In this document: in pieces, positions 15,920-24,934 of the stretch
How the letters are laid out: the number at the start of each line of letters is the position of its first letter
Position numbering within the stretch: position 1 is the first letter of the stretch
Assembly: GCA_903893215.1 (NCBI GenBank)
Contig: CAITLJ010000027.1
Coordinates: 1-50,249, forward strand
From: an uncultured Ferrovum sp.
Lineage (GTDB): Bacteria; Pseudomonadota; Gammaproteobacteria; Burkholderiales; Ferrovaceae
Direction: 5' to 3'
DNA length: 50,249 nucleotides
Made by a program: the position numbers and the translations under genes
The notes under the pieces: generated by a model
Seen by the model: the letters and a program-made list of their open reading frames with translations, nothing else
Databases searched by the model: none
What the model was told of the DNA's origin: nothing

Positions 15920-17452
15920 GTGCCCGAATCACTGCGCGCCCTTGTAGTCATCCTCGTGCTGGCCTTGCCCACCATGGCGTGGGCGCAAAGTGCCATGTCA
16001 ACGCCAACCATGAACCGGCCTGCCCATGGTCCTGGTTATTGGCAACTTTGGCTGACTGTCACGCTGTTCGCGTTCACGATTCCCTCCCTGGCACTGTTCC
16101 TCGTGTTCGTGAGCCTGTTCTTGATGGCTTTTGTCGTTAAAAAGCCAAACCCGATGGCCCAATTCATGGTGCTGATTCTTGCGATCCCATCAGTCTGGTT
16201 CGTGGTACCTGCCTTTGGCCTGATTGATCATCTGGCTGAATTCGATTTCGTGCGGCTGGTGATCCTGGTGTTTCTGGTACCTGCCTTTTTTCTGCTGGGT
16301 AATGATCCCGCCGATGGGAGGGCGGGACGCTTGTGGGTGCTTTTGTTTCTGGGTTGGCTGTTTGCGCTGACATTCATGGCGACTAACTTCACCACTTTCC
16401 TGCGTACCGTGTTCCAGACGCTCCTTGATGTGCTGGTACCCTTTGAGATTGGGCGCAGGAGCGTTCGGCGCATCGACGATCTGCAGCGAATCAGCACGGC
16501 TTTCGTGACGGTCGCCGCCGGATTGTCCTTGATCGCCATTTTCGAATATTCACGTCATTGGTTGTTGTATGCGTCGCTTCCCGCCTGGTGGGGAACCACT
16601 TGGGGCCTGGGCCACTATTTGGATCGTGGTGGCGCCCTGCGTGCGCAAGCCACCATGGGACAGCCTATCAATCTAGGCTACGTGCTGGCCATTGCCTTTG
16701 TGCTGGCCCTGCCTCGCAGTCAGTATGGGGGCCGACCGAGGCGCCGATTGCCCATGCTGATCTTGATCGCCGGAGGTCTGTTTGCCTCTCTTAGTCGTGG
16801 ACCATGGCTCGGTGCTATCGCTGGCTGCCTGATCTACCTCGCGCTCAAGCCCAAGGCGGCTAGAACGCTGTTGATAACGCTGTTCCTGGGGGCGTTCACC
16901 ATTGTGGTGCTGCCCCTCGTGCCCGGTGGTGAAAAGATTTACAACCTGTTGCCGTTCGTCGGGAAGTCGGATGTGGGAAGCGAAACCTACCGGCACGACC
17001 TCCTCCTCGGGTTCTGGGACTTGCTGGTCGCCAACCCGATTACAGGCGTGCCTGACTACGATACTCGTCCGGAGTTACAGTATCTGCGCCAGGGTGAGGG
17101 TATCATCGACCTCGTAAACACCTATCTAGGCGTTGCGGTCGGGAGTGGCTTTCCGGGCCTGCTTCTCTTTATATTCGCCCACAGTGTGGTGCTTTTCGGT
17201 TTGTGGCGCTCGTTGAAGCGCTTTTCTGCAGAGGGGCGTGACTTGGCCAGCGCCTTTCTCGCAGCCTACTTGGCTGCCATGCTGATCATCGCCACGACCT
17301 CCAGTATCGGGCCCATCGCCACCGTCTACTGGAGTTTTGCTGGCATCGCCAGCGGGCTGATCATGCTTGCCAACAAGGACCGTGTCGTGGTGCGGCGCAG
17401 ACCAGCGTCGCGCGTCCAGTTGGTTGCCGATCCAGCAACCAACCCGCATTGA
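15920..17452 (+). CDS. O-antigen ligase/polymerase-like (Wzy-type) membrane protein
   Basis: 510 residues from a GTG with a well-placed GGAG ribosome site. Ten or more membrane helices. The first segment looks like a signal peptide (LRALVVILVLALPTMAWA). The large periplasmic loop after GGALRAQATMGQPINLG and the later motif ETYRHDLLLGFWDLLVANPITGV match the O-antigen ligase/Wzy family: an Arg-rich loop, then a second loop carrying a glycan-binding arginine and histidine. It is predicted to polymerise undecaprenyl-linked repeat units in the periplasm. With the priming transferase and flippase it completes a Wzx/Wzy-type pathway. Polymerase is preferred over ligase because of the EPS context. 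Confidence 0.85.
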   Translation: MPESLRALVVILVLALPTMAWAQSAMSTPTMNRPAHGPGYWQLWLTVTLFAFTIPSLALFLVFVSLFLMAFVVKKPNPMAQFMVLILAIPSVWFVVPAFGLIDHLAEFDFVRLVILVFLVPAFFLLGNDPADGRAGRLWVLLFLGWLFALTFMATNFTTFLRTVFQTLLDVLVPFEIGRRSVRRIDDLQRISTAFVTVAAGLSLIAIFEYSRHWLLYASLPAWWGTTWGLGHYLDRGGALRAQATMGQPINLGYVLAIAFVLALPRSQYGGRPRRRLPMLILIAGGLFASLSRGPWLGAIAGCLIYLALKPKAARTLLITLFLGAFTIVVLPLVPGGEKIYNLLPFVGKSDVGSETYRHDLLLGFWDLLVANPITGVPDYDTRPELQYLRQGEGIIDLVNTYLGVAVGSGFPGLLLFIFAHSVVLFGLWRSLKRFSAEGRDLASAFLAAYLAAMLIIATTSSIGPIATVYWSFAGIASGLIMLANKDRVVVRRRPASRVQLVADPATNPH

Positions 17453-17481
17453 ATGGGGCGGGCGTTGGCCAGTCCCGTCAG

Positions 17482-18234
17482 TCAGAGCCACAGAAAGGGC
17501 AGCGCGCTCCGGCAGACTCGGCGTAATCCGGTTTTCAACCTGTAACTGGTGTTCTGGTAGCTTGCGTTGGAGAACCCTGAAATACCTGCCAGGTCGGGCT
17601 GCACTCTGAATCTGGGGATGATCTGCGTCGGTCGCTCTGACCATTGCCGTTTTAGCGGTACAAAAAAGGCCTGCTCCAGAACCGAGCCAGACGCATATTT
17701 GCCGCGAAAATAGTGGTCGTACCCTGCCATAGAGCATGAAAACAGGCGCAGGTCCATCCACTGGTTTCCGCCGAAGCGATGCCCGATCAGCGGCACATCG
17801 CGCAGGTCACAGTACACGTCGTAATTGGCTGGAGCGCAGGAAACCAGTTGCTGAAAATTCAGCACCTTGAGCCTTCCGGTCACTTTCCAGAAACGGTCAA
17901 TCGCCTGACGGGCATGCGCTTCGCGCAGGCCCTCGTCCAGCATGAGGAATTCGCCGTAGCCTTTGCCCAGGTTGGTCGGGTAATCCGGATTTGTGCTGAT
18001 GACTTCGAGGGATTTGCCGGATCTGTAAATACGGGCCCGCTCGAGCAGGGGTTGCGGATCCGCTCCAGAATTTTCGAGCAAAATGATGCGGCGCACGCTT
18101 GAGTCCGGCAGGTTCAGATAGTGGTCGAGTGCGGCGCAGTAATCCAGAAGTCGTAATTGCGGGTCCACTCTGGCGACAGCCGGCATGCTCGACGGCGGGG
18201 TGATTGTTGCAGTCATCACAAGCGTTGCCGTCAC
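17482..18234 (-). CDS. Putative glycosyltransferase of an uncharacterised family
   Basis: 250 residues; alone on the minus strand between two plus-strand genes. No signal peptide is clear: the start is MTATLVMTATITPPSSMPAVARV, so internal starts are possible. Features: VRRIILLENSGADPQPL, then KGYGEFLMLDEGL, then FWKVTGRLKVLNFQQL, then DVYCDLRD. The K-x-TGR block followed by a DxR/DLRD motif recurs in lipopolysaccharide/capsule glycosyltransferases that are poorly annotated, and the position within EPS genes agrees. No catalytic assignment can be made. No terminator or obvious promoter was seen in the 249 bases upstream. Confidence 0.6.
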   Translation of the reverse strand: MTATLVMTATITPPSSMPAVARVDPQLRLLDYCAALDHYLNLPDSSVRRIILLENSGADPQPLLERARIYRSGKSLEVISTNPDYPTNLGKGYGEFLMLDEGLREAHARQAIDRFWKVTGRLKVLNFQQLVSCAPANYDVYCDLRDVPLIGHRFGGNQWMDLRLFSCSMAGYDHYFRGKYASGSVLEQAFFVPLKRQWSERPTQIIPRFRVQPDLAGISGFSNASYQNTSYRLKTGLRRVCRSALPFLWL

Positions 18235-18483
18235 GGGATGGATCCTTTTGATTGAGAGAGCCTTGCTGGAGCCACATTGCCAGCGCGGAGGGAGTTTAGC
18301 GCAGGCTGTTTACAGAAGTGCATTGCAAGAGAGAACAGTGGCATGGCCGAACCCGCCTGGTTGTTTGACCCGGCCCGCGAGCATGTGCTTGAAATACTTC
18401 CGTAGTAGTCTTCTCACGTCTGAGCTGCATCTGGCCGCGCTGTTCCCGGCGAGGCATCACCGAATCTTTATGGCGATCCTGGC

Positions 18484-19521
18484 GTGACCTCTGCTTCCCT
18501 TCCATACCCCGTGTACTTTCTTTGTCGCCACCCCGAGCGCTGGCCTGAGCTGCTCGCCGCTGATAAGGAGGTGATTCTCGATCCTGACGTCATCCCCCAG
18601 CGCATTACGTCGAACGAGGACTGCTGGGTGGTGCACACCTATCTGCGGTTGAAGCAGTTGGGCGAAGACGTGCATTTTACGACTCGGTTGCCAGCAGGAA
18701 AAATCTGTGTGGTCAGCGGTCTGGATCTGGCGATTCGAGACTTGCCACTCCATACCTTCATTGTGGCATGCCGCTCAGACGGTGCTTTTCCTGCGCTTGG
18801 GGATGTGGTGGTTCAGCAAAACGAGGTGCAGGCATCGACCGGAAACAGTCTGTACATTCCCCACTGGCCTCAGCCCGGCCTGATCTGGCGCACGCCCGAT
18901 CGGATGAACCGCATGGAGGTCCTGTGCTTCAAGGGCTCGATCGTCAACCTGCACGAGACCTTCCGCTCTGAATCGTTCCGGCGCGAACTCGCCGCCCTTG
19001 GCGTGACCCTGCAGGTCGATGATTTGGAGGGGGCGCAGCAACTGAACTGGCATGACTATCGCGCGGTGGATGCAGTATTGGCGGTGCGCAATCTCACGGT
19101 GGCCGATGCCTTGACCAAGCCCGCCAGCAAACTGGTCAATGCGTGGGCAGCGGGCGTGCCCGCCCTCCTCGGACCCGAGCCAGCGTTCCAGCAGTTGCGA
19201 CAATCTTCGCTCGACTATTTTGAAGTGGTTCAGCCCCGCCATGTACTGGATGCCATTCGCGCCTTGCGCGCCCAGCCCGAACTGTTCAATTCCATGGTGG
19301 TGAATGGTCATGCGCGGCAACAGACATTCAGCACCGAGGCCATTGGCCGACGTTGGATTGCTGCGCTCGGCGGTCCTGTGGCCGACCGCTACAGGGCATG
19401 GCGCGACGCCGGAGCACTCCAGAGATATTGGCAGTTTTTCAATCGTGGCCTTGCACATAAACGATCATTTGCCGACGCCGCATATCTTCGCGAGCACGGC
19501 CCACGCCTGATCACGGGCTAG
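18484..19521 (+). CDS. Glycosyltransferase, GT-B-like
   Basis: 345 residues from a GTG at 18484. The C-terminal half has the GT-B donor-site signature KPASKLVNAWAAGVPALLGPEPAF, where the usual E-x7-E region is replaced by K-P-x-S-K-L-V-N. This pattern is known from a group of EPS-locus transferases annotated only as glycosyltransferases. The N-terminal half has short beta strands (YFLCRHPERWPELL, DCWVVHTYLRL, KICVVSGLDL). Cytoplasmic, with no helices. It is 72 bases upstream of the acyltransferase gene on the same strand, so the two may be co-transcribed. Substrate unknown. Confidence 0.7.
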   Translation: MTSASLPYPVYFLCRHPERWPELLAADKEVILDPDVIPQRITSNEDCWVVHTYLRLKQLGEDVHFTTRLPAGKICVVSGLDLAIRDLPLHTFIVACRSDGAFPALGDVVVQQNEVQASTGNSLYIPHWPQPGLIWRTPDRMNRMEVLCFKGSIVNLHETFRSESFRRELAALGVTLQVDDLEGAQQLNWHDYRAVDAVLAVRNLTVADALTKPASKLVNAWAAGVPALLGPEPAFQQLRQSSLDYFEVVQPRHVLDAIRALRAQPELFNSMVVNGHARQQTFSTEAIGRRWIAALGGPVADRYRAWRDAGALQRYWQFFNRGLAHKRSFADAAYLREHGPRLITG

Positions 19522-19593
19522 GATTTTCTTGACAGGCGACCTTCCTCTGGCCGTTGTTCAGATCTCAATTCCTTTGACGCACTCAGGAGTATC

Positions 19594-21609
19594 TTGAACC
19601 CCATCATTTTTGCCCGCGCCAGCGCCAGCGCCCGCGCCCGTGCCCGTGCCCGTGCCAATTTTGTTGACAGCGATCGATCGACCCTGATCACGTCGGTTCA
19701 CGACTATCGCCTTGAAATCGACGGCCTTCGCGCGCTCGCAGTCATGGCAGTAATGGGGTATCACGCCTTTGCCGCCCGATTACCCGGAGGCTTTCTCGGT
19801 GTCGATCTTTTTTTTGCGATTTCAGGTTACGTTATTACCCGGCAACTGATCAGGGAAAACGCTGCTGCCGATTTTAAAGTATCCGAGTTCTATTATCGTC
19901 GCTTGCGCAGGATTTTCCCGGCGCTGCTGGCGACGCTGGCGCTGGTAGTCGGAACTGCTCCCCTGTTGCTGCTGGGAAGCGAAATGGGCCGCCTGCTCGA
20001 TTCTTTGTTCAGCGCTTCGATGTTTTCCGCAAATCTTTATGAATGGGCAACGGTCAATTATTTCGGGCCAGATGCGATCACGCAGCCACTGTTGCATCTT
20101 TGGTCGTTGAGCACCGAGGAGCAATTTTATTTCTTTTGGCCCCTCGTTCTCGCTTGGTCGTGGAACCGCCGCCCGGGCCTGATGTTGACCGGGATCGCAA
20201 TGGCCTCACTGGCCGCGTGGGTAATAACCCGAGGGCACGATGCAAGCGCAGCGTTCTATTTGCCCCAATACCGGTCCTGGGAACTTCTGGCGGGGGCTGG
20301 CGTGGCCTTGTGGCGCGACCGCCCGGTTGTGGCGTCGTTGATGACCGGTCACTGCGGCAGGAAGTGGTTTTGGTTTCGCGAGGCGCTGACGGTCACCTGC
20401 CTATGTGTCTGTCTGATCCTGCTGACTGGTAAGCTGGGCCCCGACCCGCAAAGCGTCATCGCTCCCATCCTGCTCAGCTTCGCTACGCTGGTCTTGTTGG
20501 CAGGTATTCAACCAGGCAATCTGGTGCAGCGTATCCTGAGCTTTGCCCCCTTGCGTTTTGTTGGGCGAATCAGTTATCCCTTATATCTCGTGCACTGGCC
20601 CATCTTGTCGCTGGCATGCATCGGGCTCGGCGAGCTCAGCAAGTGGCAAAGGCTTCAGGCGCTTGCTGTCTCCTTTGTGATTGCCGGCTTATTCTATTTC
20701 CTGATCGAGAAGCCGATCCGCAGGAAACCCGCCTCGGCCCCACTGGCGCTCGCGTTGATAGCGGGGCTGGCCAGTCTGACTGGAGTCGCCTTTGCAGTTG
20801 CCGCTGTGCAGGGGCCTGGATTGGACCCAAGGGAGGCCTATATCGCGCAAGCGAGCGTAAAGGCCGACATGCAGGATTTTTATCGACTAAATCACGGAGA
20901 ATGCCGCTTTCTCGATGATGGTCGAATCCCTCCGCAAGCGGGGCTCCCAGCGAGTTGTACTCCTAGCACGTCGGCAGACGGCTGGTTGCTATGGGGAGAC
21001 TCTCATGCTGAGCAGTTGCGGGCGGGTCTGGACTCGACCTTGGCAGGGCGGGTCGGATTGATGCAGGTAACCTCCCCGGGTTGTCTGCCCCGCTGGATGA
21101 CTGCTCAGCAATCCGCAAACAGTACCTGCGATCGCGCCAACCTTTTCGCATTGCGGCTGATACGTGAGCGCCGCCCAAAAGTCGTTGTGGTAGCCGAGAG
21201 AAATCGTCACGACCAGAACGATTGGTTGAATATGGCGAGGCAACTTCGTGCGTTGGGTGTGGGCCAGTTGATCGTGATTGGCCCGGTTCCGGAATGGTCG
21301 CAGTATTTGCCGAGGCTTGTTGCGACGCGTCTGAATCAGGATCCTCCCGAGCGCAGCCGTGAATACTTGAGCGATGAACCCTTCCGGCTCGACCATTATT
21401 TACGCTCAACCGTGGGCCAGTCCGGAGAACTGACTTATGTTTCCATGACGGACCGGTTGTGCAAGGATGCCGGTTGTCTGGTGCGGCTCGGTAGTCCGCC
21501 GAACGATGCCCTGACATCCTTTGACTACGGGCACCTGACCCTCGCTGCTTCCCGCTTCGTGGCGCAGGCGATTGCCCAAGCAGCTGCATTACCGCCTCCG
21601 CTGCAGTAA
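19594..21609 (+). CDS. Acyltransferase-3 / SGNH two-domain O-acetyltransferase (OafA-like)
   Basis: 671 residues from a TTG with a CAGGAGT ribosome site at 19584-19590. An A/R/S-rich N-terminal tail precedes YRLEIDGLRALAVMAVMGYHAF, the acyltransferase-3 hallmark, then GGFLGVDLFFAISGYVI. About ten membrane helices follow. The C-terminal periplasmic SGNH domain has GDSH at 468-471 (nucleophile Ser470) and D644-x-x-H647 completing the triad. This architecture transfers acetyl groups across the membrane onto periplasmic glycans. It probably acetylates the EPS. The tail is encoded by a hexanucleotide repeat, which is unusual for this family. Confidence 0.92.
   Translation: MNPIIFARASASARARARARANFVDSDRSTLITSVHDYRLEIDGLRALAVMAVMGYHAFAARLPGGFLGVDLFFAISGYVITRQLIRENAAADFKVSEFYYRRLRRIFPALLATLALVVGTAPLLLLGSEMGRLLDSLFSASMFSANLYEWATVNYFGPDAITQPLLHLWSLSTEEQFYFFWPLVLAWSWNRRPGLMLTGIAMASLAAWVITRGHDASAAFYLPQYRSWELLAGAGVALWRDRPVVASLMTGHCGRKWFWFREALTVTCLCVCLILLTGKLGPDPQSVIAPILLSFATLVLLAGIQPGNLVQRILSFAPLRFVGRISYPLYLVHWPILSLACIGLGELSKWQRLQALAVSFVIAGLFYFLIEKPIRRKPASAPLALALIAGLASLTGVAFAVAAVQGPGLDPREAYIAQASVKADMQDFYRLNHGECRFLDDGRIPPQAGLPASCTPSTSADGWLLWGDSHAEQLRAGLDSTLAGRVGLMQVTSPGCLPRWMTAQQSANSTCDRANLFALRLIRERRPKVVVVAERNRHDQNDWLNMARQLRALGVGQLIVIGPVPEWSQYLPRLVATRLNQDPPERSREYLSDEPFRLDHYLRSTVGQSGELTYVSMTDRLCKDAGCLVRLGSPPNDALTSFDYGHLTLAASRFVAQAIAQAAALPPPLQ
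19612..19653 (+). repeat. Seven hexanucleotide units GCC(A/C)G(C/T) at the start of the acyltransferase gene
   Basis: Seven tandem 6-base units: GCCCGC, GCCAGC x2, GCCCGC, GCCCGT x3. They encode alternating Ala-Arg/Ser at residues 7-20. Changes in copy number would keep the frame and only lengthen or shorten the cytoplasmic tail. Confidence 0.85.
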
Positions 21610-21719
21610 CCGTCAATTTTTCTGCGGGCACAAAAGATGAGGTCTGTACCGGCGCCGCCCCGCTGGTGTCCGGGGGAGTCCACTCGGTCGCACGTCAATC
21701 ACTCCCCGGCGGCGACGTC

Positions 21720-22658
21720 CTATGATCTGGGAAACAACTGACCCCGTGCCCATGCCGCCGTGCGGGCCACACCTTCCTTCATCGAAATTTCAGGACGCCA
21801 TCCAAGCTGTTCCTGCGCCAGCTGATGGCTGAGTACGCTGGTCTGGACATCGAATGACCGACCCGGCAGGTAGTTCTTCTCGACATCGGTGCCCAGGCAG
21901 GCGCCGATCAAGTCGGTCAGTTCGTTCAGGCTTGTACCGATGCCCGAGCTGATGTTGAAAACGCTGTGCGGGCCGCTGTATTGGATGGCTTTCAGGAAGG
22001 CCTCCGCCACATCACTTACGTGCAGGTAGTCGCGGGTGACGGTGCCATTGCCCCAGATTTCGATAGGAGCGCCCTTCAATGCCCTGTGGATGAAGACCCC
22101 GACGGCGCCTTGCGCGGTCTCGATTCGCTGACGTTCCCCATAAGGATTGGTGACGCGGAGGCAAATTGACTTGATGCCATGCAGCTGCTCGTAAAGCAGC
22201 AGGTATTTCTCAATCGCAAGTTTCACGATGCCGTAAGAGACACGCGGGTTGGTGGGGTGATTTTCATCAATCGGCAAATAGCGGGGAGTGCCATACACTG
22301 TGCCGCCGGACGAAATGAAAACGATCCTGGGGGTTTTGGCTGAAATCATGGCATCCAGGATGAGCAGGCTGGAGACCAGATTGCTCTGTACATCGTATAC
22401 CGGATCGTCGTTCGAGCTTTTGGGCAGGGTGGTAGACACCAGATGCAGGATCACCTCGGCGCCATTCACAGCCTGCCTCACATCATTCGCGCTGGACAGG
22501 TCGCCGGTCACCCATTCCACGGCCTCCGCTGCCCGAAACAGACGATAGGGCGCCACCCGCGGACGCTCGAAAACCTTTACTGCATGGCCTTCCGCCAACA
22601 GTCGGTCCACGATGGTGGAGCCGATAAAGCCGCCGCCGCCAAAAACAGTGCATTTCAT
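21720..22658 (-). CDS. NAD-dependent epimerase/dehydratase (extended SDR)
   Basis: 312 residues. The NAD-binding motif is GGGGFIG at 7-13. Next come the VTGDLSSANDV acidic turn, FISSGGTVYG, and the catalytic YGIVK (Tyr-x-x-x-Lys), followed by LRVTNPYGERQ and VTRDYLHVSDVAEAF. This is the pattern of GalE-like UDP-sugar 4-epimerases and related dehydratases. It probably supplies a nucleotide sugar to the transferases of the same operon. It is the last gene of the nine-gene minus-strand unit, three bases after the GT4 gene. The exact sugar is uncertain. Confidence 0.88.
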   Translation of the reverse strand: MKCTVFGGGGFIGSTIVDRLLAEGHAVKVFERPRVAPYRLFRAAEAVEWVTGDLSSANDVRQAVNGAEVILHLVSTTLPKSSNDDPVYDVQSNLVSSLLILDAMISAKTPRIVFISSGGTVYGTPRYLPIDENHPTNPRVSYGIVKLAIEKYLLLYEQLHGIKSICLRVTNPYGERQRIETAQGAVGVFIHRALKGAPIEIWGNGTVTRDYLHVSDVAEAFLKAIQYSGPHSVFNISSGIGTSLNELTDLIGACLGTDVEKNYLPGRSFDVQTSVLSHQLAQEQLGWRPEISMKEGVARTAAWARGQLFPRS

Positions 22659-22661
22659 GAT

Positions 22662-23897
22662 TTAAAGTCCGGTTGAAACGGGGGACAAGCGCGGCTGGAG
22701 CTGCCCGTCGGGGACGTTGGTACAAGGGGTTCGCAGACCGGAAGATTGCGCAAAACGCGTCAACAGTCCTTCAAAGGTCTCGTCGATCTGCAGGTCTTGC
22801 CAAACGCCTGCAGTCTGCTCGGACAGCGCGGCGTAACGCGCTGGATCTGCCGCGAGTTCAACGATTGTCTCGGCCAGGGATGGCGGATCTGCCGCACGAA
22901 AAAAGGCCAGACCTTGGTCCTGCTTGAAAAACTCCCGGAAAATAGGGTGATCGCTCACCAGCACCGGGGTGCGCGTGGCCAAAGCATCAATCAGGGTCAG
23001 TGGCAAGGCTTCCGGGAACGCCGGTCTGGTGGCCATCACTACCACCCAACTCGCTCGCATGTGTGCCCACAGGTCTTCAATAGCCACGGGGCCGGCTACT
23101 GTCAGCCAGCCTTCCTGTACCGCGGGGTCTGCGGCCAGCATCGCGCGCAAGGGGCCGTCGCCACAAATGGTCAGATGCAGGTCCAAACCACGCTTGCGTC
23201 CAAGTCGCACGCCTTCAAGCACGTCGCTCGCCCCTTTGTTTTCAATCAGATTGCCGGCAAACAGGATGGGCAGGGTGCGGCCGCCCCCAGTTGTCTTGGG
23301 TGGCGCGTCATCCGGCGAAATTCGCATCGGAAAATCCCAGGCAATGGCCTTGTTCTTGCGCAGGCCACAAGTCAACAAGGAGCGTGTGGCAACCAGGTTG
23401 TGGTTGCCAACAAACAACACGTTGTCCTGATTGGCGAGCGCGCAGAACGCCCTGGCGGGTCCGTGGTCCGGATCGAAGCGCGCGGCGACCATGACCGCAG
23501 TCATCACATTCTGCTGTTGCGCCAATTTCAGCATCGCGCAGCCCAGCAGATCGTTGGTTCGGAGCAGCAGATGGGTCGGAGCAAAGTCCTTGACCAGCCT
23601 GACCAGCCGGCGCGCTCTGAGTGCCAGTCGAATTCTTGCGGGTAGCCACTGCGGCATTGTGTCCGGCGCGCATACATAGCGCCCCAAGCCGTCGGTCTCA
23701 TCACTGCGCGGACCATCCAGACTGATCACCAAGTGTTGGTGACCCGCCAGTAAGCGCTCCTGCGCATTCACCGAGTATCGTTGACTGCCGTACGTTTCAC
23801 TACCTCCGGCATCCAATCGGCGCCTGGCGACAAGGTAGTCGCCATGCTGGACGCAGGCAATGCGGAAGTGTCTAGGTGCCACCGATGGCGTGGTCAT
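22662..23897 (-). CDS. Glycosyltransferase family 4
   Basis: 411 residues from the ATG at 23897, where protein-like sequence begins (MTTPSVAPRHFRIACV); the frame is open to 23924. GT-B fold. The N-terminal domain has a GGSETYG glycine-rich loop. The C-terminal domain has LPILFAGNLIENKGASDVLEGV, LHLTICGDGPLRAML and the donor-site block FPEALPLTLIDALATRTPVLVSDHPIFREFF, with the two glutamates/aspartates of the E-x7-E region partly replaced (EALPLTLIDA). It is predicted to extend the lipid-linked unit with retention. It lies 41 bases after the previous transferase. Confidence 0.87.
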   Translation of the reverse strand: MTTPSVAPRHFRIACVQHGDYLVARRRLDAGGSETYGSQRYSVNAQERLLAGHQHLVISLDGPRSDETDGLGRYVCAPDTMPQWLPARIRLALRARRLVRLVKDFAPTHLLLRTNDLLGCAMLKLAQQQNVMTAVMVAARFDPDHGPARAFCALANQDNVLFVGNHNLVATRSLLTCGLRKNKAIAWDFPMRISPDDAPPKTTGGGRTLPILFAGNLIENKGASDVLEGVRLGRKRGLDLHLTICGDGPLRAMLAADPAVQEGWLTVAGPVAIEDLWAHMRASWVVVMATRPAFPEALPLTLIDALATRTPVLVSDHPIFREFFKQDQGLAFFRAADPPSLAETIVELAADPARYAALSEQTAGVWQDLQIDETFEGLLTRFAQSSGLRTPCTNVPDGQLQPRLSPVSTGL

Positions 23898-23938
23898 GTT
23901 TTGGGGGTGTCCAGGCCTTGCCATAATATTGGCAGGGC

Positions 23939-24934
23939 CTATTTGTATTCGATCAGTCGCGCGGGTGCAGCGGTCAGGCGTCTGTAGTGGTAAGTCAGCG
24001 CACCCTGCGCTTCAGGAAAGCGTGCCAGTGTATGAAAAACAGCCTGTAGGGCATTGTTGCGGGTACCGCGGCGCCCGCGCATAAACAGGCGCACCACCTG
24101 CAGCGGATAGATGATGAACAGACCCAAAGCCCACCCCGTGCCTGCAGCCGCCAGCAATACGAAGGTAATCGGCAGAAGGGCGCCCCACAGCAGCGCGCGT
24201 CGGGTTTCACGCACCCAATGGGCAGGTTCAGCCGAGCCATGCAGTGCGGCCCCTTCTGCAAAGGCATGGCCACAGCGCACCGCCCGAGTCCACCACTGCG
24301 AAAAATGCAGCATCGAGGCATCGTGTAGCGTCATTTCTGCATCCAGCCGCTGGATGTGCCAGCCCTGTGCGCGCAAACGCAGGCACAGTTCGGGCTCTTC
24401 GCCAGCGATCAAAGCGGGATTGAAACCGCTGACGGCATCAAAGGCCGCGGTTCGAATCAAGGCGTCCCCACCGCACGCCAGCGTCTCGCCGATCGGCGTG
24501 TCCCACTCAAGGTCACACAGCCTGTTGTAGGTTGAGACATCCGGGTGGCGCTCGCGACGTCGGCCGCAGGCAACCGCGAAGCGAGGATTGGCAGAAAGGA
24601 AAGCCATACCGACGTCACACCAGGTCGCTGCAACTTCACAATCCCCATCCACGAATTGCAGGAATTCCGGGGGCTGCCCTGCCAGGCTGGCTAAGTGCGC
24701 ACGGCCGGCATTGCGTGCCCGTGCTGCAGTGAATGGCAGGCGCATGTCCAGTGCCACCACCTCACTGCCAAGGGCGCGCGCGGCTTCCACTGAACCGTCG
24801 CTCGAACCTGAGTCTACGTAAACGATGGGGTAGGCGCGCCCTTGCAAGGACTGCAGGCATCGCACCAGTCGGGCGCCTTCGTTGCGACCGATCACGATTG
24901 CTGCGGGCAGGGCGTCTGGCTTGTTCAGGTTCAT
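23939..24934 (-). CDS. Glycosyltransferase family 2
   Basis: 331 residues, overlapping the FkbM gene by four bases (ATGA). GT-A domain: AAIVIGRNEGARLVRCLQSL, VYVDSGSSDGS, the metal-binding FVDGDCE and the CGGDALIRTAAFDAVSGFNPALIAGEEPELCLRLR block. Two C-terminal hydrophobic segments (LLWGALLPITFVLLAAAGTGWALGLFIIYPLQVV) suggest membrane anchoring. A cytoplasmic-face transferase in EPS unit assembly is expected. Donor and acceptor are unknown. Confidence 0.9.
   Translation of the reverse strand: MNLNKPDALPAAIVIGRNEGARLVRCLQSLQGRAYPIVYVDSGSSDGSVEAARALGSEVVALDMRLPFTAARARNAGRAHLASLAGQPPEFLQFVDGDCEVAATWCDVGMAFLSANPRFAVACGRRRERHPDVSTYNRLCDLEWDTPIGETLACGGDALIRTAAFDAVSGFNPALIAGEEPELCLRLRAQGWHIQRLDAEMTLHDASMLHFSQWWTRAVRCGHAFAEGAALHGSAEPAHWVRETRRALLWGALLPITFVLLAAAGTGWALGLFIIYPLQVVRLFMRGRRGTRNNALQAVFHTLARFPEAQGALTYHYRRLTAAPARLIEYK

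Noticed and set aside
21670-21709. Hairpin CCGGGGGAGT / ACTCCCCGG between the acyltransferase and epimerase genes
   Set aside because: The stem needs a bulge and no T run follows on either strand, so it was not called as a terminator. It may still be a convergent-gene stem.
22746-23645. 299-codon plus-strand frame opposite the GT4 gene
   Set aside because: Antisense shadow without protein-like features.
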